Origin: an uncultured Eubacteriales bacterium
GTDB taxonomy: Bacteria; Bacillota; Clostridia; Oscillospirales; Oscillospiraceae
Direction of reading: 5' to 3'
Length of the DNA: 7,267 bases
Assembly: GCA_900556535.1 (NCBI GenBank)
Contig: USPI01000071.1
Location: 1-7,267, forward strand
The first letter of the stretch is position 1. Each line of letters starts with the position of its first letter. Position numbers and translations under genes: made by a program. The notes under the pieces were generated by a model. The model was not told the DNA's origin. It saw only the letters and a program-made list of their open reading frames with translations, and searched no databases. Shown in pieces: positions 1-5,488 of the stretch.

Positions 1-61
1 AGGAAAGTAGTAAAATATTACTTGCCACAAAATGCAAAATTGATGATAGGGGAAAATAGTT

Positions 62-1000
62 GTGCTCGATTTTATCGCCATCGACTTTGAAACGGCTAAT
101 TCTAAAAGGAATAGCGCTTGCGAAGTGGGCATAGTTGCCGTTGAGAGATTAGCCATAGTCGAAACTTTTCAATCTTTAATCAGGCCAACCACCGGCACCT
201 TCAATCCTATCAATGTTTCAATCCACGGGATAACTGCCGATATGGTACGCAATGAACGCACGCTTGATGAACTATGGGGCGATATATCTTGCTACTTTGA
301 ATCCAGCGTGCCGGTGATTGCCCACAATGCGGCTTTTGATATGTCTGTGCTCAAAGAGTCCTGCTCTTGCGATATCCCCGTTTTTTATTATGCTGATTCG
401 ATGAGTATCGCAGCACCGTTCGTGCGCGGGAAAAAGACGCTTGTGAATTGTGCCGATGAATTAGGGATATGCGTAAACCAGCATCACGATGCGCTCGACG
501 ATGCTCGTGTCTGCGCCGAAGTCTGCATCGAAGGATTCAAGCGCGGCGGATGCGCAAGCGCGTGGGAATATTTCTGCAAAAACAATATTCAGATCAACAG
601 GTTTTCGAGGTTATCGCCAGCCGTGAGCGTGGATCATGAAAAGCGCATTGACTACAGCCGCAGCAACAAGCTTGATTATCATGCGCTGCAATCAACTGCC
701 GTGCCGGATTCAAACTGCCCTTTGTGCGGAAAAAACATTGTGTTTACGGGAGCATTGAGCATTAGCCGCGTTGAAGCCGCTCGGCTGGCAGCAAATCACG
801 GCGCTATTGTAAAATCTTCGGTATCGCGCGCAACCGGTTTTTTGGTAGTAGGTGCGCAGGATAAGGCTGTTGTAGGCGGCGACGGCATGAGCACTAAAGA
901 AGAAAAAGCACACGCTTTGAACGAATCCGGCGATGCTAATATAAAAATTATTGGCGAAAGCGAATTTGCAGAAATGGTCAGAGAGGCGGCAAAAATATGA
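62..1000 (+). CDS. DEDDh 3'-5' exonuclease (Pol III epsilon-like) with C-terminal BRCT domain
   Basis: The 312-residue product is predicted to be a cytosolic metal-dependent 3'-5' exonuclease of the DnaQ superfamily. The exonuclease domain fills about residues 1-165: motif I is D8-F-E10-T, motif II is H88-N-A-A-F-D93, and motif III is H142-x4-D147. The five catalytic DEDDh residues are therefore all present. A linker of about 50 residues leads to C219-P-L-C222 and then a BRCT domain (about 223-312) with the typical GKNIVFTG start and the ATGFLVVG strand. BRCT domains bind DNA ends or partner proteins. The GTG start at 62 is supported by the purine-rich AGGGGA at 48-53. The stop overlaps the next gene as ATGA, so the two are translationally coupled. 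In Firmicutes, exonuclease-BRCT fusions of this kind occur in chromosomes and mobile elements; a role in repair or replication of the element, or in defence, is inference. Confidence 0.9.
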   Translation: MLDFIAIDFETANSKRNSACEVGIVAVERLAIVETFQSLIRPTTGTFNPINVSIHGITADMVRNERTLDELWGDISCYFESSVPVIAHNAAFDMSVLKESCSCDIPVFYYADSMSIAAPFVRGKKTLVNCADELGICVNQHHDALDDARVCAEVCIEGFKRGGCASAWEYFCKNNIQINRFSRLSPAVSVDHEKRIDYSRSNKLDYHALQSTAVPDSNCPLCGKNIVFTGALSISRVEAARLAANHGAIVKSSVSRATGFLVVGAQDKAVVGGDGMSTKEEKAHALNESGDANIKIIGESEFAEMVREAAKI

Positions 1001-1497
1001 TAGCGCAGACTTCGTTATTTGATGATATAGAGCTTGCATCGATTGAAGATCAGATTTGCCATATGCTTAATCAATTGATTGCCGAGAATGGGCTGGAGGG
1101 GCTGACGGTCAGCGTTTCCGAATTAAAAAGTAGTGCATCATCTACAAAGCATTCTATAGCGCTTCTCGATAGTCTCATCGTGCGAATTTTTATCGGCAAG
1201 AAAAAGAAATATCTTGAGCTTCCGGATATCAAAAAGCCGAACGAGCCTAAAAAACTTGTGAAGATTGACTTCGCCGATTTGCGTGAAATACCCGATTACT
1301 ATGACAGAATCGCCGATATATGCCAGTATCGCCTTGATGGTGCGCTAAAAGAATTTTCATGTTGCAGCCAGTACATGGCATGCAGTGATGCCAAAATATG
1401 CACGAACGCCGATAAGCTGGAGGCCCTCGGTTGCTACTATCGCCGCGTTCTGCACAGCGGCAGAATTTTTTACGGCAGAAACCGAAATGTAGATTGA
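997..1497 (+). CDS. Hypothetical protein with C-terminal Cys cluster and N-terminal clamp-binding-like motif
   Basis: I do not recognise a named family for this 166-residue protein. It starts inside the stop codon of the exonuclease gene (ATGA overlap at 997-1000), so the two products are probably made together. Residues 4-8 read Q-T-S-L-F, close to the bacterial beta-clamp binding consensus Q-L-[S/D]-L-F, and sit at the exposed N-terminus where such peptides often lie. The middle (about 55-105) is basic then acidic, with a KKKK run at 68-71. The C-terminus has a conserved-looking block with C122, C123, C129, C135 and C146, followed by Y-R-R and G-R-I-F-Y-G. The spacing suggests a zinc or iron-sulphur site. 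No membrane segment is present. A DNA-processing partner of the exonuclease is plausible but unproven. Confidence 0.82.
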   Translation: MIAQTSLFDDIELASIEDQICHMLNQLIAENGLEGLTVSVSELKSSASSTKHSIALLDSLIVRIFIGKKKKYLELPDIKKPNEPKKLVKIDFADLREIPDYYDRIADICQYRLDGALKEFSCCSQYMACSDAKICTNADKLEALGCYYRRVLHSGRIFYGRNRNVD

Positions 1498-1675
1498 TGA
1501 ATTGCCCAGCCCGCAGCTGCAACCCTGCGGGCAGAACTGCGGCAGTACCCTTGTAGACGATTCTGCCTTGTATAGAGCCTATCAAAAAGAGCCGCCGAAA
1601 GCTACGGCGCAAACGGCGAAATGGAGAATTGGCTGGCGTTTCGGCGTTCTCAACAACAATTCGGAGGTGTGTATT
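1498..1675. other. Gap between the Cys-cluster gene and the regulator-integrase operon
   Basis: This 178-bp stretch holds no gene I can support. The frame of the downstream regulator stays open back to a TAG at 1490-1492, so a TTG at 1502 could in principle extend that protein by 58 residues, but no ribosome site precedes it. An ATG at 1497 overlapping the previous stop gives only a 19-codon frame ending at 1556. The stretch contains the hairpin at 1509-1532 and a wider inverted pair CGCCGAAA (1593-1600) / TTTCGGCG (1639-1646), a possible operator for the XRE regulator. I see no convincing promoter: TTGTAG (1551) and TATAGA (1571) are only 14 bp apart. Confidence 0.5.
1509..1532. repeat. Perfect 8-bp inverted repeat (stem-loop)
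   Basis: GCCCGCAG at 1509-1516 and CTGCGGGC at 1525-1532 are exact inverted copies separated by 8 nt, starting 12 nt after the stop of the Cys-cluster gene. It would form a stable hairpin in the mRNA. No T-run follows, so it is not a standard intrinsic terminator. It could protect the 3' end of the upstream message, attenuate read-through into the integrase operon, or bind a regulator. Confidence 0.6.
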
Positions 1676-2212
1676 TTGTCAACACAGGAGAACTGTCCCG
1701 ACCTATGCGATATGCTTTTGAAGATACGCAAGGCAAAGGACGCATCAGGGCTCACCAATCAGGAGCTCGCCGACATCGCAAACATTCCGTATAACTCTGT
1801 GTGTACCATCACAGGCTGCACGGCAAAGCAAGTGACGCTTGCCAATGCCGCTGCGCTGTGCGCCACCTTGGGCATATCGCTTGACGAGCTGGCAGGCTTG
1901 CGAGATACGGACGAAGCGGGATATATCCGCGACCTTGAAATTGATAACGCGCGGCAAGCGGAGCGCACGAAGCACATCGAGCGTATATGCACTATCTACA
2001 GGCGCTTGATTATATTCATAGTGTCGCTCACTGCCCTGCTTGTGTGTACCGTGATAGGCTACATTATATTCGATATTCGCCTTGAACACGCTGGCTTGTT
2101 CCGCTCTGCGAGAATGCCCATAGCCGCCGTGTTTCTTGCACTCATCGTCGTTGCGGCGCTCATCGCCATAGCGTACACGATAAAGACCATTGTGAAGGAA
2201 AAACAGAAATGA
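1676..2212 (+). CDS. Membrane-anchored XRE/Cro-type helix-turn-helix regulator
   Basis: The 178-residue product has an N-terminal helix-turn-helix domain (about residues 8-75). Its core reads LTNQELADIANIPYNSV followed by LANAAALCATLGISLDEL, the usual XRE/Cro pattern. A polar, possibly helical linker (78-108) leads to two membrane spans (about 111-133 and 147-170) and a short basic tail. DNA binding would therefore occur at the inner face of the membrane. The TTG start at 1676 is chosen because GGAGGT at 1663-1668 stands 7 nt before it; longer in-frame starts lack a ribosome site. The gene overlaps the integrase by 4 bp (ATGA), so it is likely co-expressed with it and may control excision or integration. 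Regulators joined to membrane spans are known in Firmicutes; the signal sensed here, if any, is unknown. Confidence 0.83.
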   Translation: MSTQENCPDLCDMLLKIRKAKDASGLTNQELADIANIPYNSVCTITGCTAKQVTLANAAALCATLGISLDELAGLRDTDEAGYIRDLEIDNARQAERTKHIERICTIYRRLIIFIVSLTALLVCTVIGYIIFDIRLEHAGLFRSARMPIAAVFLALIVVAALIAIAYTIKTIVKEKQK

Positions 2213-3309
2213 AATGCCGGAATTGCAAGAGCGAGATCCCCGACGAGCTGCATTTTATATACTGCGGCTACTGCGGCGAGCGCCTGATCCGCGAAAAGAA
2301 AAAGAAGGATGAGATAAAGGTCCCCGCGCCGCGCATGAAGGGCAAGCGCTGGTATCTCGAACTCCGGCGCGAGGGCGTGACCGTGATCGAGGACACGGAG
2401 GCCGAGGCGCGGGCTAAGGCGCTCGCCATCCGTGCCGGCTTTATCACTGCCGAGAAAAAGGCTCCCCCGCTCACGCTGCGCCAAGCGATAGATAAATATA
2501 TACAGGATCGGGACAACGCCCTCTCGCCCGCTACCATCCGCGGATACTACACAATCCAGCGCAACGCCTTCGGCGGCGTGATGGATAAGGATATCCGCGC
2601 GGTGAGCAACTGGCAGGCGGCCGTTAACGCCGAGGCTACCCGCGTATCGGCGAAAACTCTGAAAAACGAGTGGGGGCTCGTGGAGACGGTGCTCCGGGCC
2701 AATCGCGTGGATATAGATGTATCTTCGCTGCCGCAGGTGATCCGGAAGGAGCTGCCTTGGCTGGATTATGGCCAAATCAAACAGTTTCTCGCGGCTGTGC
2801 GGGGCGAGCCGTGCGAGCTCGGCGCACTCCTTGCGCTGCACAGCCTCCGCCGCTCTGAGGTGCTGGCGCTTACGCCGGATAAAATCAAGGGCGGCAAGAT
2901 CTTTGTGCACGGCAGCGCCGTCGTCGACAAGGATGGGAAGCTCGTGCGAAAAAAAGAAAACAAAAATACTACCTCTCGCCGTGAGATAGATATAGTTATA
3001 TCGCGGCTCGCAGACCTGCTGAAAGCCAGCAGCACACCGGCCGGCGTGCCATATGTGCAGTACAATCCTAATACGCTGACTAATCAGATCAATCGCATCT
3101 GCGCCCGCGAAGGGCTCCCGCTCGTCGGCATGCACGGCCTGCGCCGGAGCTTTGCGTCCCTGGCCTATCATCTCGGCTGGTCGGAGCGTCAGACAATGCA
3201 GGTCGGCGGCTGGGCAGATCTAAAAACCGTGCATGATATCTATATTAAACTCGCGGCCGCAGACCAAAAGCGCGATATCGACAAGATGCGGGAGTTTTAT
3301 GCCCTGTAA
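2209..3309 (+). CDS. Tyrosine recombinase (site-specific integrase) with N-terminal zinc ribbon
   Basis: The 366-residue product cuts and rejoins DNA at attachment sites through a covalent 3'-phosphotyrosine link. Residues 1-25 form a small zinc ribbon (C3-x2-C6 and C19-x2-C22). About 35-80 resembles an arm-binding or AP2-like region, 88-170 the SAM-like core-binding domain, and 185-360 the catalytic domain. Active-site residues visible are R214 (in SLRRSEVLAL), K252, H309 and R312 (HGLRRSF), W335 in the usual H/W position, and the nucleophile Y345 (HDIYIKL). The domain is complete. The ATG start overlaps the stop of the membrane regulator by 4 bp. The stop lies 76 bp from the tRNA-end fragment, so this is almost certainly the enzyme that inserted the element. 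The fused zinc ribbon is less common and may add DNA or protein contacts. Confidence 0.95.
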   Translation: MKCRNCKSEIPDELHFIYCGYCGERLIREKKKKDEIKVPAPRMKGKRWYLELRREGVTVIEDTEAEARAKALAIRAGFITAEKKAPPLTLRQAIDKYIQDRDNALSPATIRGYYTIQRNAFGGVMDKDIRAVSNWQAAVNAEATRVSAKTLKNEWGLVETVLRANRVDIDVSSLPQVIRKELPWLDYGQIKQFLAAVRGEPCELGALLALHSLRRSEVLALTPDKIKGGKIFVHGSAVVDKDGKLVRKKENKNTTSRREIDIVISRLADLLKASSTPAGVPYVQYNPNTLTNQINRICAREGLPLVGMHGLRRSFASLAYHLGWSERQTMQVGGWADLKTVHDIYIKLAAADQKRDIDKMREFYAL

Positions 3310-3317
3310 TTTTGCGA

Positions 3318-3341
3318 TTTTACGCCAAGTTTTACGCCAAG
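3318..3341. repeat. Two perfect tandem 12-bp repeats, likely integrase arm-type sites
   Basis: TTTTACGCCAAG occurs at 3318-3329 and again directly after at 3330-3341, with no mismatch. The pair starts 9 bp after the integrase stop. Tyrosine recombinases with an N-terminal arm-binding domain commonly use short direct repeats flanking the core site, so this is the best candidate for an arm-type binding site. Function is inferred from position. Confidence 0.75.
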
Positions 3342-3382
3342 GTTTTTCAAACCGTTGATACATCAATGGTTTTAGGTTTTTC
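3340..3382. repeat. 9-bp direct repeat pair bracketing the palindrome
   Basis: AGGTTTTTC is found at 3340-3348 and again at 3374-3382, on either side of the 24-bp palindrome and 34 bp apart. The first copy overlaps the last bases of the second 12-bp tandem repeat. These may be further protein-binding sites in the attachment region, for integrase or an accessory factor. Confidence 0.6.
3349..3372. repeat. Near-perfect 24-bp palindrome beside the att core
   Basis: AAACCGTTGAT (3349-3359) and ATCAATGGTTT (3362-3372) are inverted copies around a central AC. Ten of eleven pairs are Watson-Crick and the remaining one is G-T (3354/3367). It lies 14 bp before the tRNA fragment. It could be a core-type or accessory-protein site for recombination. 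As RNA it would fold into a hairpin with a very short loop followed by TTTTAGGTTTTTC, so it could also end the integrase message. Confidence 0.7.
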
Positions 3383-3385
3383 TCG

Positions 3386-3413
3386 GCGGGTTCAAGTCCC
3401 GCCTCGCGCACCA
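3386..3413 (+). other. attR: 3' fragment of a tRNA gene (probably tRNA-Leu) with CCA
   Basis: The T-arm is complete: stem GCGGG (3386-3390), loop TTCAAGT (3391-3397), stem CCCGC (3398-3402). It is followed by the acceptor strand CTCGCGC (3403-3409), discriminator A (3410) and encoded CCA (3411-3413). The matching 5' acceptor strand would be GCGCGAG, as in many tRNA-Leu genes, but no such start, D-arm or anticodon arm precedes it; the sequence just upstream is the palindrome and integrase end. This is therefore a duplicated tRNA end marking the right junction of the element. The exact edge of the shared core cannot be set without the left junction. Confidence 0.85.
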
Positions 3414-3418
3414 TATCG

Positions 3419-3453
3419 AAAAATCCCGCAGTCCTTGCGACTGCGGGATTTTT
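3419..3453. terminator. Strong intrinsic terminator, probably the original tRNA terminator
   Basis: AAAAATCCCGCAGTC (3419-3433) and GACTGCGGGATTTTT (3439-3453) form a perfect 15-bp stem with loop CTTGC. With A-runs before and T-runs after, it can work in both directions. It begins 5 bp after the tRNA CCA end, so it most likely ended the host tRNA transcript before the element inserted. It now insulates the TetR promoter from transcription leaving the element. Confidence 0.9.
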
Positions 3454-3467
3454 ATATATTCAGGGGC

Positions 3468-3496
3468 TTGACTTTTGATTTTTTCTGCTGTAAACT
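3468..3496 (+). promoter_or_regulatory. Sigma-A-type promoter of the TetR regulator gene
   Basis: TTGACT (3468-3473) and TAAACT (3491-3496) are separated by exactly 17 bp; the -35 box differs from TTGACA by one base and the -10 box from TATAAT by two. Transcription would start near 3502-3505, inside the palindromic operator, which would make repression by a bound dimer direct. Confidence 0.78.
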
Positions 3497-3501
3497 GTGT
3501 C

Positions 3502-3518
3502 TGTCAGTCAGACTGACA
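3502..3518. promoter_or_regulatory. 17-bp palindromic operator in front of tetR gene
   Basis: TGTCAGTC-A-GACTGACA is a perfect palindrome around A3510. It covers the expected transcription start and lies between the -10 box and the ribosome site of the TetR gene. TetR-family proteins typically bind such sites as dimers to repress their own gene. A second palindrome of the same length with the same TGTCAG...CTGACA ends lies at 4223-4239. Confidence 0.82.
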
Positions 3519-3540
3519 CTTGCATAGGGAGGGACAGCAT

Positions 3541-4173
3541 TTGCCGCACGAGGAGCTGAGAGAAAAAAACATCAGGCTCGTAATCGAGAACGCCCTTGAT
3601 AGTTTTTTGGAAAACGGAATAGAGAAAACCAAGGTTGCCGATGTTGCGCGCCGCTCCGGACTCACGGAGCGCTCGGTTTTTCGGTATTTTGAGACCAAGG
3701 CCGACCTCGTTTTGGCTGCGTCGCTGCTGTATTGGAACAGGATACTTGCGCTTATCGACCGTATGTCGCATGAAAATTCCGACGGCGGCACGACCGGTCT
3801 TGAGGACGCGGCGAACGTGCTCGTGTGCTACTCGATGCTGTATCACCTCGACCCCAAGGGTATGCGCTTCACGCTCGATGCGGAGCTGACCCTACAGGCA
3901 GCAGGCAGGCTGCACGAGATAAAAAACCAGCCGCCCGAGCCGTTTGAGACCTCCGGAGGTCCTATGGCGAAGGCGATCCGCAAGGGTCTTGCCGACGGCT
4001 CGATAAGCCCCGAGGTGGACGTGAAGGAGATATACTACAACTCCTACGATGCAATTCTGGGAATAATGCAGCGCCTTTCCATAGGCGGCAGCCCCAGCGC
4101 GAGAGAGCTTGATTACGACAGCAGAATGCTCCATCTCAGCGAGATGTTCGTTAAAGCGCTCAGCGGAAAATAA
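3541..4173 (+). CDS. TetR/AcrR-family transcriptional regulator
   Basis: The 210-residue protein has an N-terminal TetR DNA-binding domain (about residues 8-56), with KVADVARRSGLTERSVFRYF followed by ETKADLV, the family signature. The remaining helices form a ligand-binding and dimer domain whose ligand cannot be read from sequence. It is probably a cytosolic repressor that leaves DNA when a small molecule binds. The TTG start at 3541 is chosen because AGGGAGG at 3526-3532 stands 8 nt before it; the in-frame TTG at 3520 would overlap the operator and lacks a ribosome site. Operators before this gene and before the following dehydratase operon share the same half-sites, suggesting autoregulation plus control of the operon. 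A CoA-thioester, hydroxy acid or aromatic acid is a reasonable but unproven ligand. Confidence 0.9.
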   Translation: MPHEELREKNIRLVIENALDSFLENGIEKTKVADVARRSGLTERSVFRYFETKADLVLAASLLYWNRILALIDRMSHENSDGGTTGLEDAANVLVCYSMLYHLDPKGMRFTLDAELTLQAAGRLHEIKNQPPEPFETSGGPMAKAIRKGLADGSISPEVDVKEIYYNSYDAILGIMQRLSIGGSPSARELDYDSRMLHLSEMFVKALSGK

Positions 4174-4187
4174 CAGGCGAATTCCAC

Positions 4188-4207
4188 ATCCCGAGAGATC
4201 GGGATTT
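4188..4207 (+). terminator. Weak candidate terminator after the tetR gene
   Basis: ATCCCGA (4188-4194) and TCGGGAT (4199-4205) pair into a 7-bp stem with a GAGA loop, followed by only three T residues in all. It lies 14 bp after the TetR stop. It may end part of the TetR transcript, leaving some read-through into the dehydratase genes. Confidence 0.4.
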
Positions 4208-4222
4208 GTGTATGCCCGCTTT

Positions 4223-4239
4223 TGTCAGCTATGCTGACA
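4223..4239. promoter_or_regulatory. 17-bp palindromic operator in front of the dehydratase operon
   Basis: TGTCAGC-TAT-GCTGACA is a perfect 7-bp inverted repeat. It has the same total length and the same outer hexamers (TGTCAG and CTGACA) as the site before the TetR gene. It lies 43 bp before the start codon of the first dehydratase gene. Its centre overlaps a possible -10 box TATGCT (4230-4235) with TTGTGT (4206-4211) 18 bp upstream. An alternative pair is TTGTCA (4222-4227) with TAAATA (4248-4253), but the 20-bp spacing is long. In either case a bound repressor would block the promoter. Confidence 0.78.
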
Positions 4240-4281
4240 CAAACGGGTAAATATAAAAATCAAACAGGAAGAAGGGCCGCA

Positions 4282-5487
4282 ATGAAAGAACTGAAGCATT
4301 TGATTTACTTTGAGAGCCTGCTGGAGGACACGAACAACGAGCTTGTCCGCAAGGCAGAGTCGGAGGGGGACCTGGCGCTCGGTTACACCTGCTTTCACGC
4401 GCCGGAGGTGCTCATGAACTTGGGCAATTGCTTCTCCGTCCGGCTTCGTGCACCGCACACCAATTCCATGGAGCTTGCAACCTATTACATGGCCAACAAC
4501 AGCTGCGAGTTCGCCCGTGCGCTTTTGGAGCGCGCGCTTGAGGGCAACTACGCATTTCTCCACGCCATGATAGGCGTTGACGTCTGCGAGGCGAATAACC
4601 GCGCCATCGAGAATATGGAGATCATGCACGCGCATGGCGAGGACAAGGACAAGTTCTTCTACTGCAATCTGGACATTCCCTATTCCGACGACGAGGACTG
4701 CGTCGAGCACATCCGCGAGCAGGTCTCCAGAAAGATCTTGAAGCCCCTGCGCGAAAACTACGGCATCGACACCTCGGACGACGCCATCCGCGCCGCCGTG
4801 AGCGAGCACAACGAGGTCTGCCGCATCCTCACCGAGATAGGCGAGCTGCGCAAGCTGGATATCCCGCCCATCACCGGCTATGAGTACGCCGTTTTGGTTC
4901 TGGTCAGCTACACCTGCCCCAAGAGACTCATCCTCCCCTACCTGCGCGAGACGCTTGAGGAGATCAAAAGCCGCAAGACCGACGCCGAGAAGGACTTCCG
5001 CGTCCGCGTTGTCGTTGTCGGCTCGGAGATCGACGATCCCCAGCTCATCAAGCTTATCGAGGGCTGCGGCGCACTGGTGGTCGCCGACCGCTACTGCTAC
5101 GGCTCCTTCCCCGGCAGACAGGAAATTATCCTCTCCGACACCGAGGACGCACTCACGCAGGTCTGCCGCTGGTATCTGCAAAACACGGAGTGCCCGCGTC
5201 AGAGCGCACTGCACCGCGTCAAGTACCGCAACGACCACGTCGCACAGCTCGTTAAGGACTTTAACGCCGACGGTGCAATTTACGAGCAGATGAAGTTCTG
5301 CACCTACTGGTCGTATGAGCGCGTCATCGCAAGTCAGGTAATGCCCCGCGACTACGGCATCCATATGCTCTCCATCGACCGCCCCTACATTTCCGGTCAG
5401 AGCGGACAGCTTCGCACGAGAGTGCAGGCATTTGTGGAGAGCCTTGAAATCAAAAAGCTCAGAACAGCTCAGAAGGAGGAAAACTGA
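4282..5487 (+). CDS. 2-hydroxyacyl-CoA dehydratase subunit (HgdB/BcrC-like), 401 aa
   Basis: This belongs to the family of benzoyl-CoA reductase and 2-hydroxyglutaryl-CoA dehydratase subunits, cytosolic iron-sulphur enzymes that remove water from 2-hydroxyacyl-CoA by a ketyl-radical mechanism. Diagnostic parts are GYTCFHAPEVL (34-44), ATYYMANNSCEFARALLE (66-83), the C-terminal-domain strand RVVVVGSEIDD (242-252), DGAIYEQMKFC (330-340) and SGQLRTRVQAFVE (374-386). C37, C75 and C340 are at positions typical for cluster ligands. Length matches the family. The ATG at 4282 is chosen for the GGAAGAAGG ribosome site before it; upstream in-frame starts fall within the operator. It ends 1 bp before the second subunit, so the two are surely co-translated. 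The substrate cannot be told; lactoyl-, phenyllactyl-, 2-hydroxyisocaproyl- and 2-hydroxyglutaryl-CoA are the known options. Confidence 0.9.
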   Translation: MKELKHLIYFESLLEDTNNELVRKAESEGDLALGYTCFHAPEVLMNLGNCFSVRLRAPHTNSMELATYYMANNSCEFARALLERALEGNYAFLHAMIGVDVCEANNRAIENMEIMHAHGEDKDKFFYCNLDIPYSDDEDCVEHIREQVSRKILKPLRENYGIDTSDDAIRAAVSEHNEVCRILTEIGELRKLDIPPITGYEYAVLVLVSYTCPKRLILPYLRETLEEIKSRKTDAEKDFRVRVVVVGSEIDDPQLIKLIEGCGALVVADRYCYGSFPGRQEIILSDTEDALTQVCRWYLQNTECPRQSALHRVKYRNDHVAQLVKDFNADGAIYEQMKFCTYWSYERVIASQVMPRDYGIHMLSIDRPYISGQSGQLRTRVQAFVESLEIKKLRTAQKEEN

Positions 5488-5488
5488 C

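Larger units (their letters stand above)
1..3413. mobile_element. Right end of an integrated genetic element (left end outside window)
   Basis: A tyrosine recombinase gene ends 76 bp before a tRNA 3'-terminal fragment that lacks any 5' half, with repeated sites in between; this is the usual layout of attR. Genes to the left (exonuclease, Cys-cluster protein, membrane XRE regulator, integrase) are accessory in character. The exonuclease and Cys-cluster genes are visibly more AT-rich and use different codons from the dehydratase genes to the right. Because the tRNA fragment reads on the + strand and its old terminator lies just to the right, the element must extend leftward, with the intact tRNA expected at its far left end. 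Whether it is a prophage, an integrative conjugative element or a small island cannot be told, as no structural or transfer genes are visible. Confidence 0.72.

Noticed and set aside
9..22. Short AGTAA/TTACT inverted repeat as an operator for the exonuclease gene
   Set aside because: Arms of five AT-rich bases are expected by chance, and too little upstream sequence is available to place a promoter.
2059..3171. Minus-strand 370-codon frame opposite the integrase
   Set aside because: The plus strand carries a complete tyrosine recombinase with all catalytic residues; the antisense frame has no ribosome site or recognisable domain.
3349..3413. A complete tRNA gene
   Set aside because: I tried to read the palindrome as an anticodon arm, but no 5' acceptor strand GCGCGAG or D-arm is found at the right distance; only the T-arm, 3' acceptor strand and CCA are present.
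3220..3414. Minus-strand frame beginning MVREAGLEPA
   Set aside because: This is the familiar false translation of the antisense of a tRNA T-arm and acceptor end; it merely confirms the tRNA fragment.
3312..3527. Plus-strand 71-codon frame over the att region
   Set aside because: Its FYAKFYAK start comes from the tandem 12-bp repeat, and it runs through the tRNA fragment, terminator and promoter with no ribosome site.
5432..5488. Earlier start for the large dehydratase subunit
   Set aside because: It would overlap the end of the first subunit by 56 bp without a ribosome site, whereas AGGAGG stands just before the ATG at 5489.
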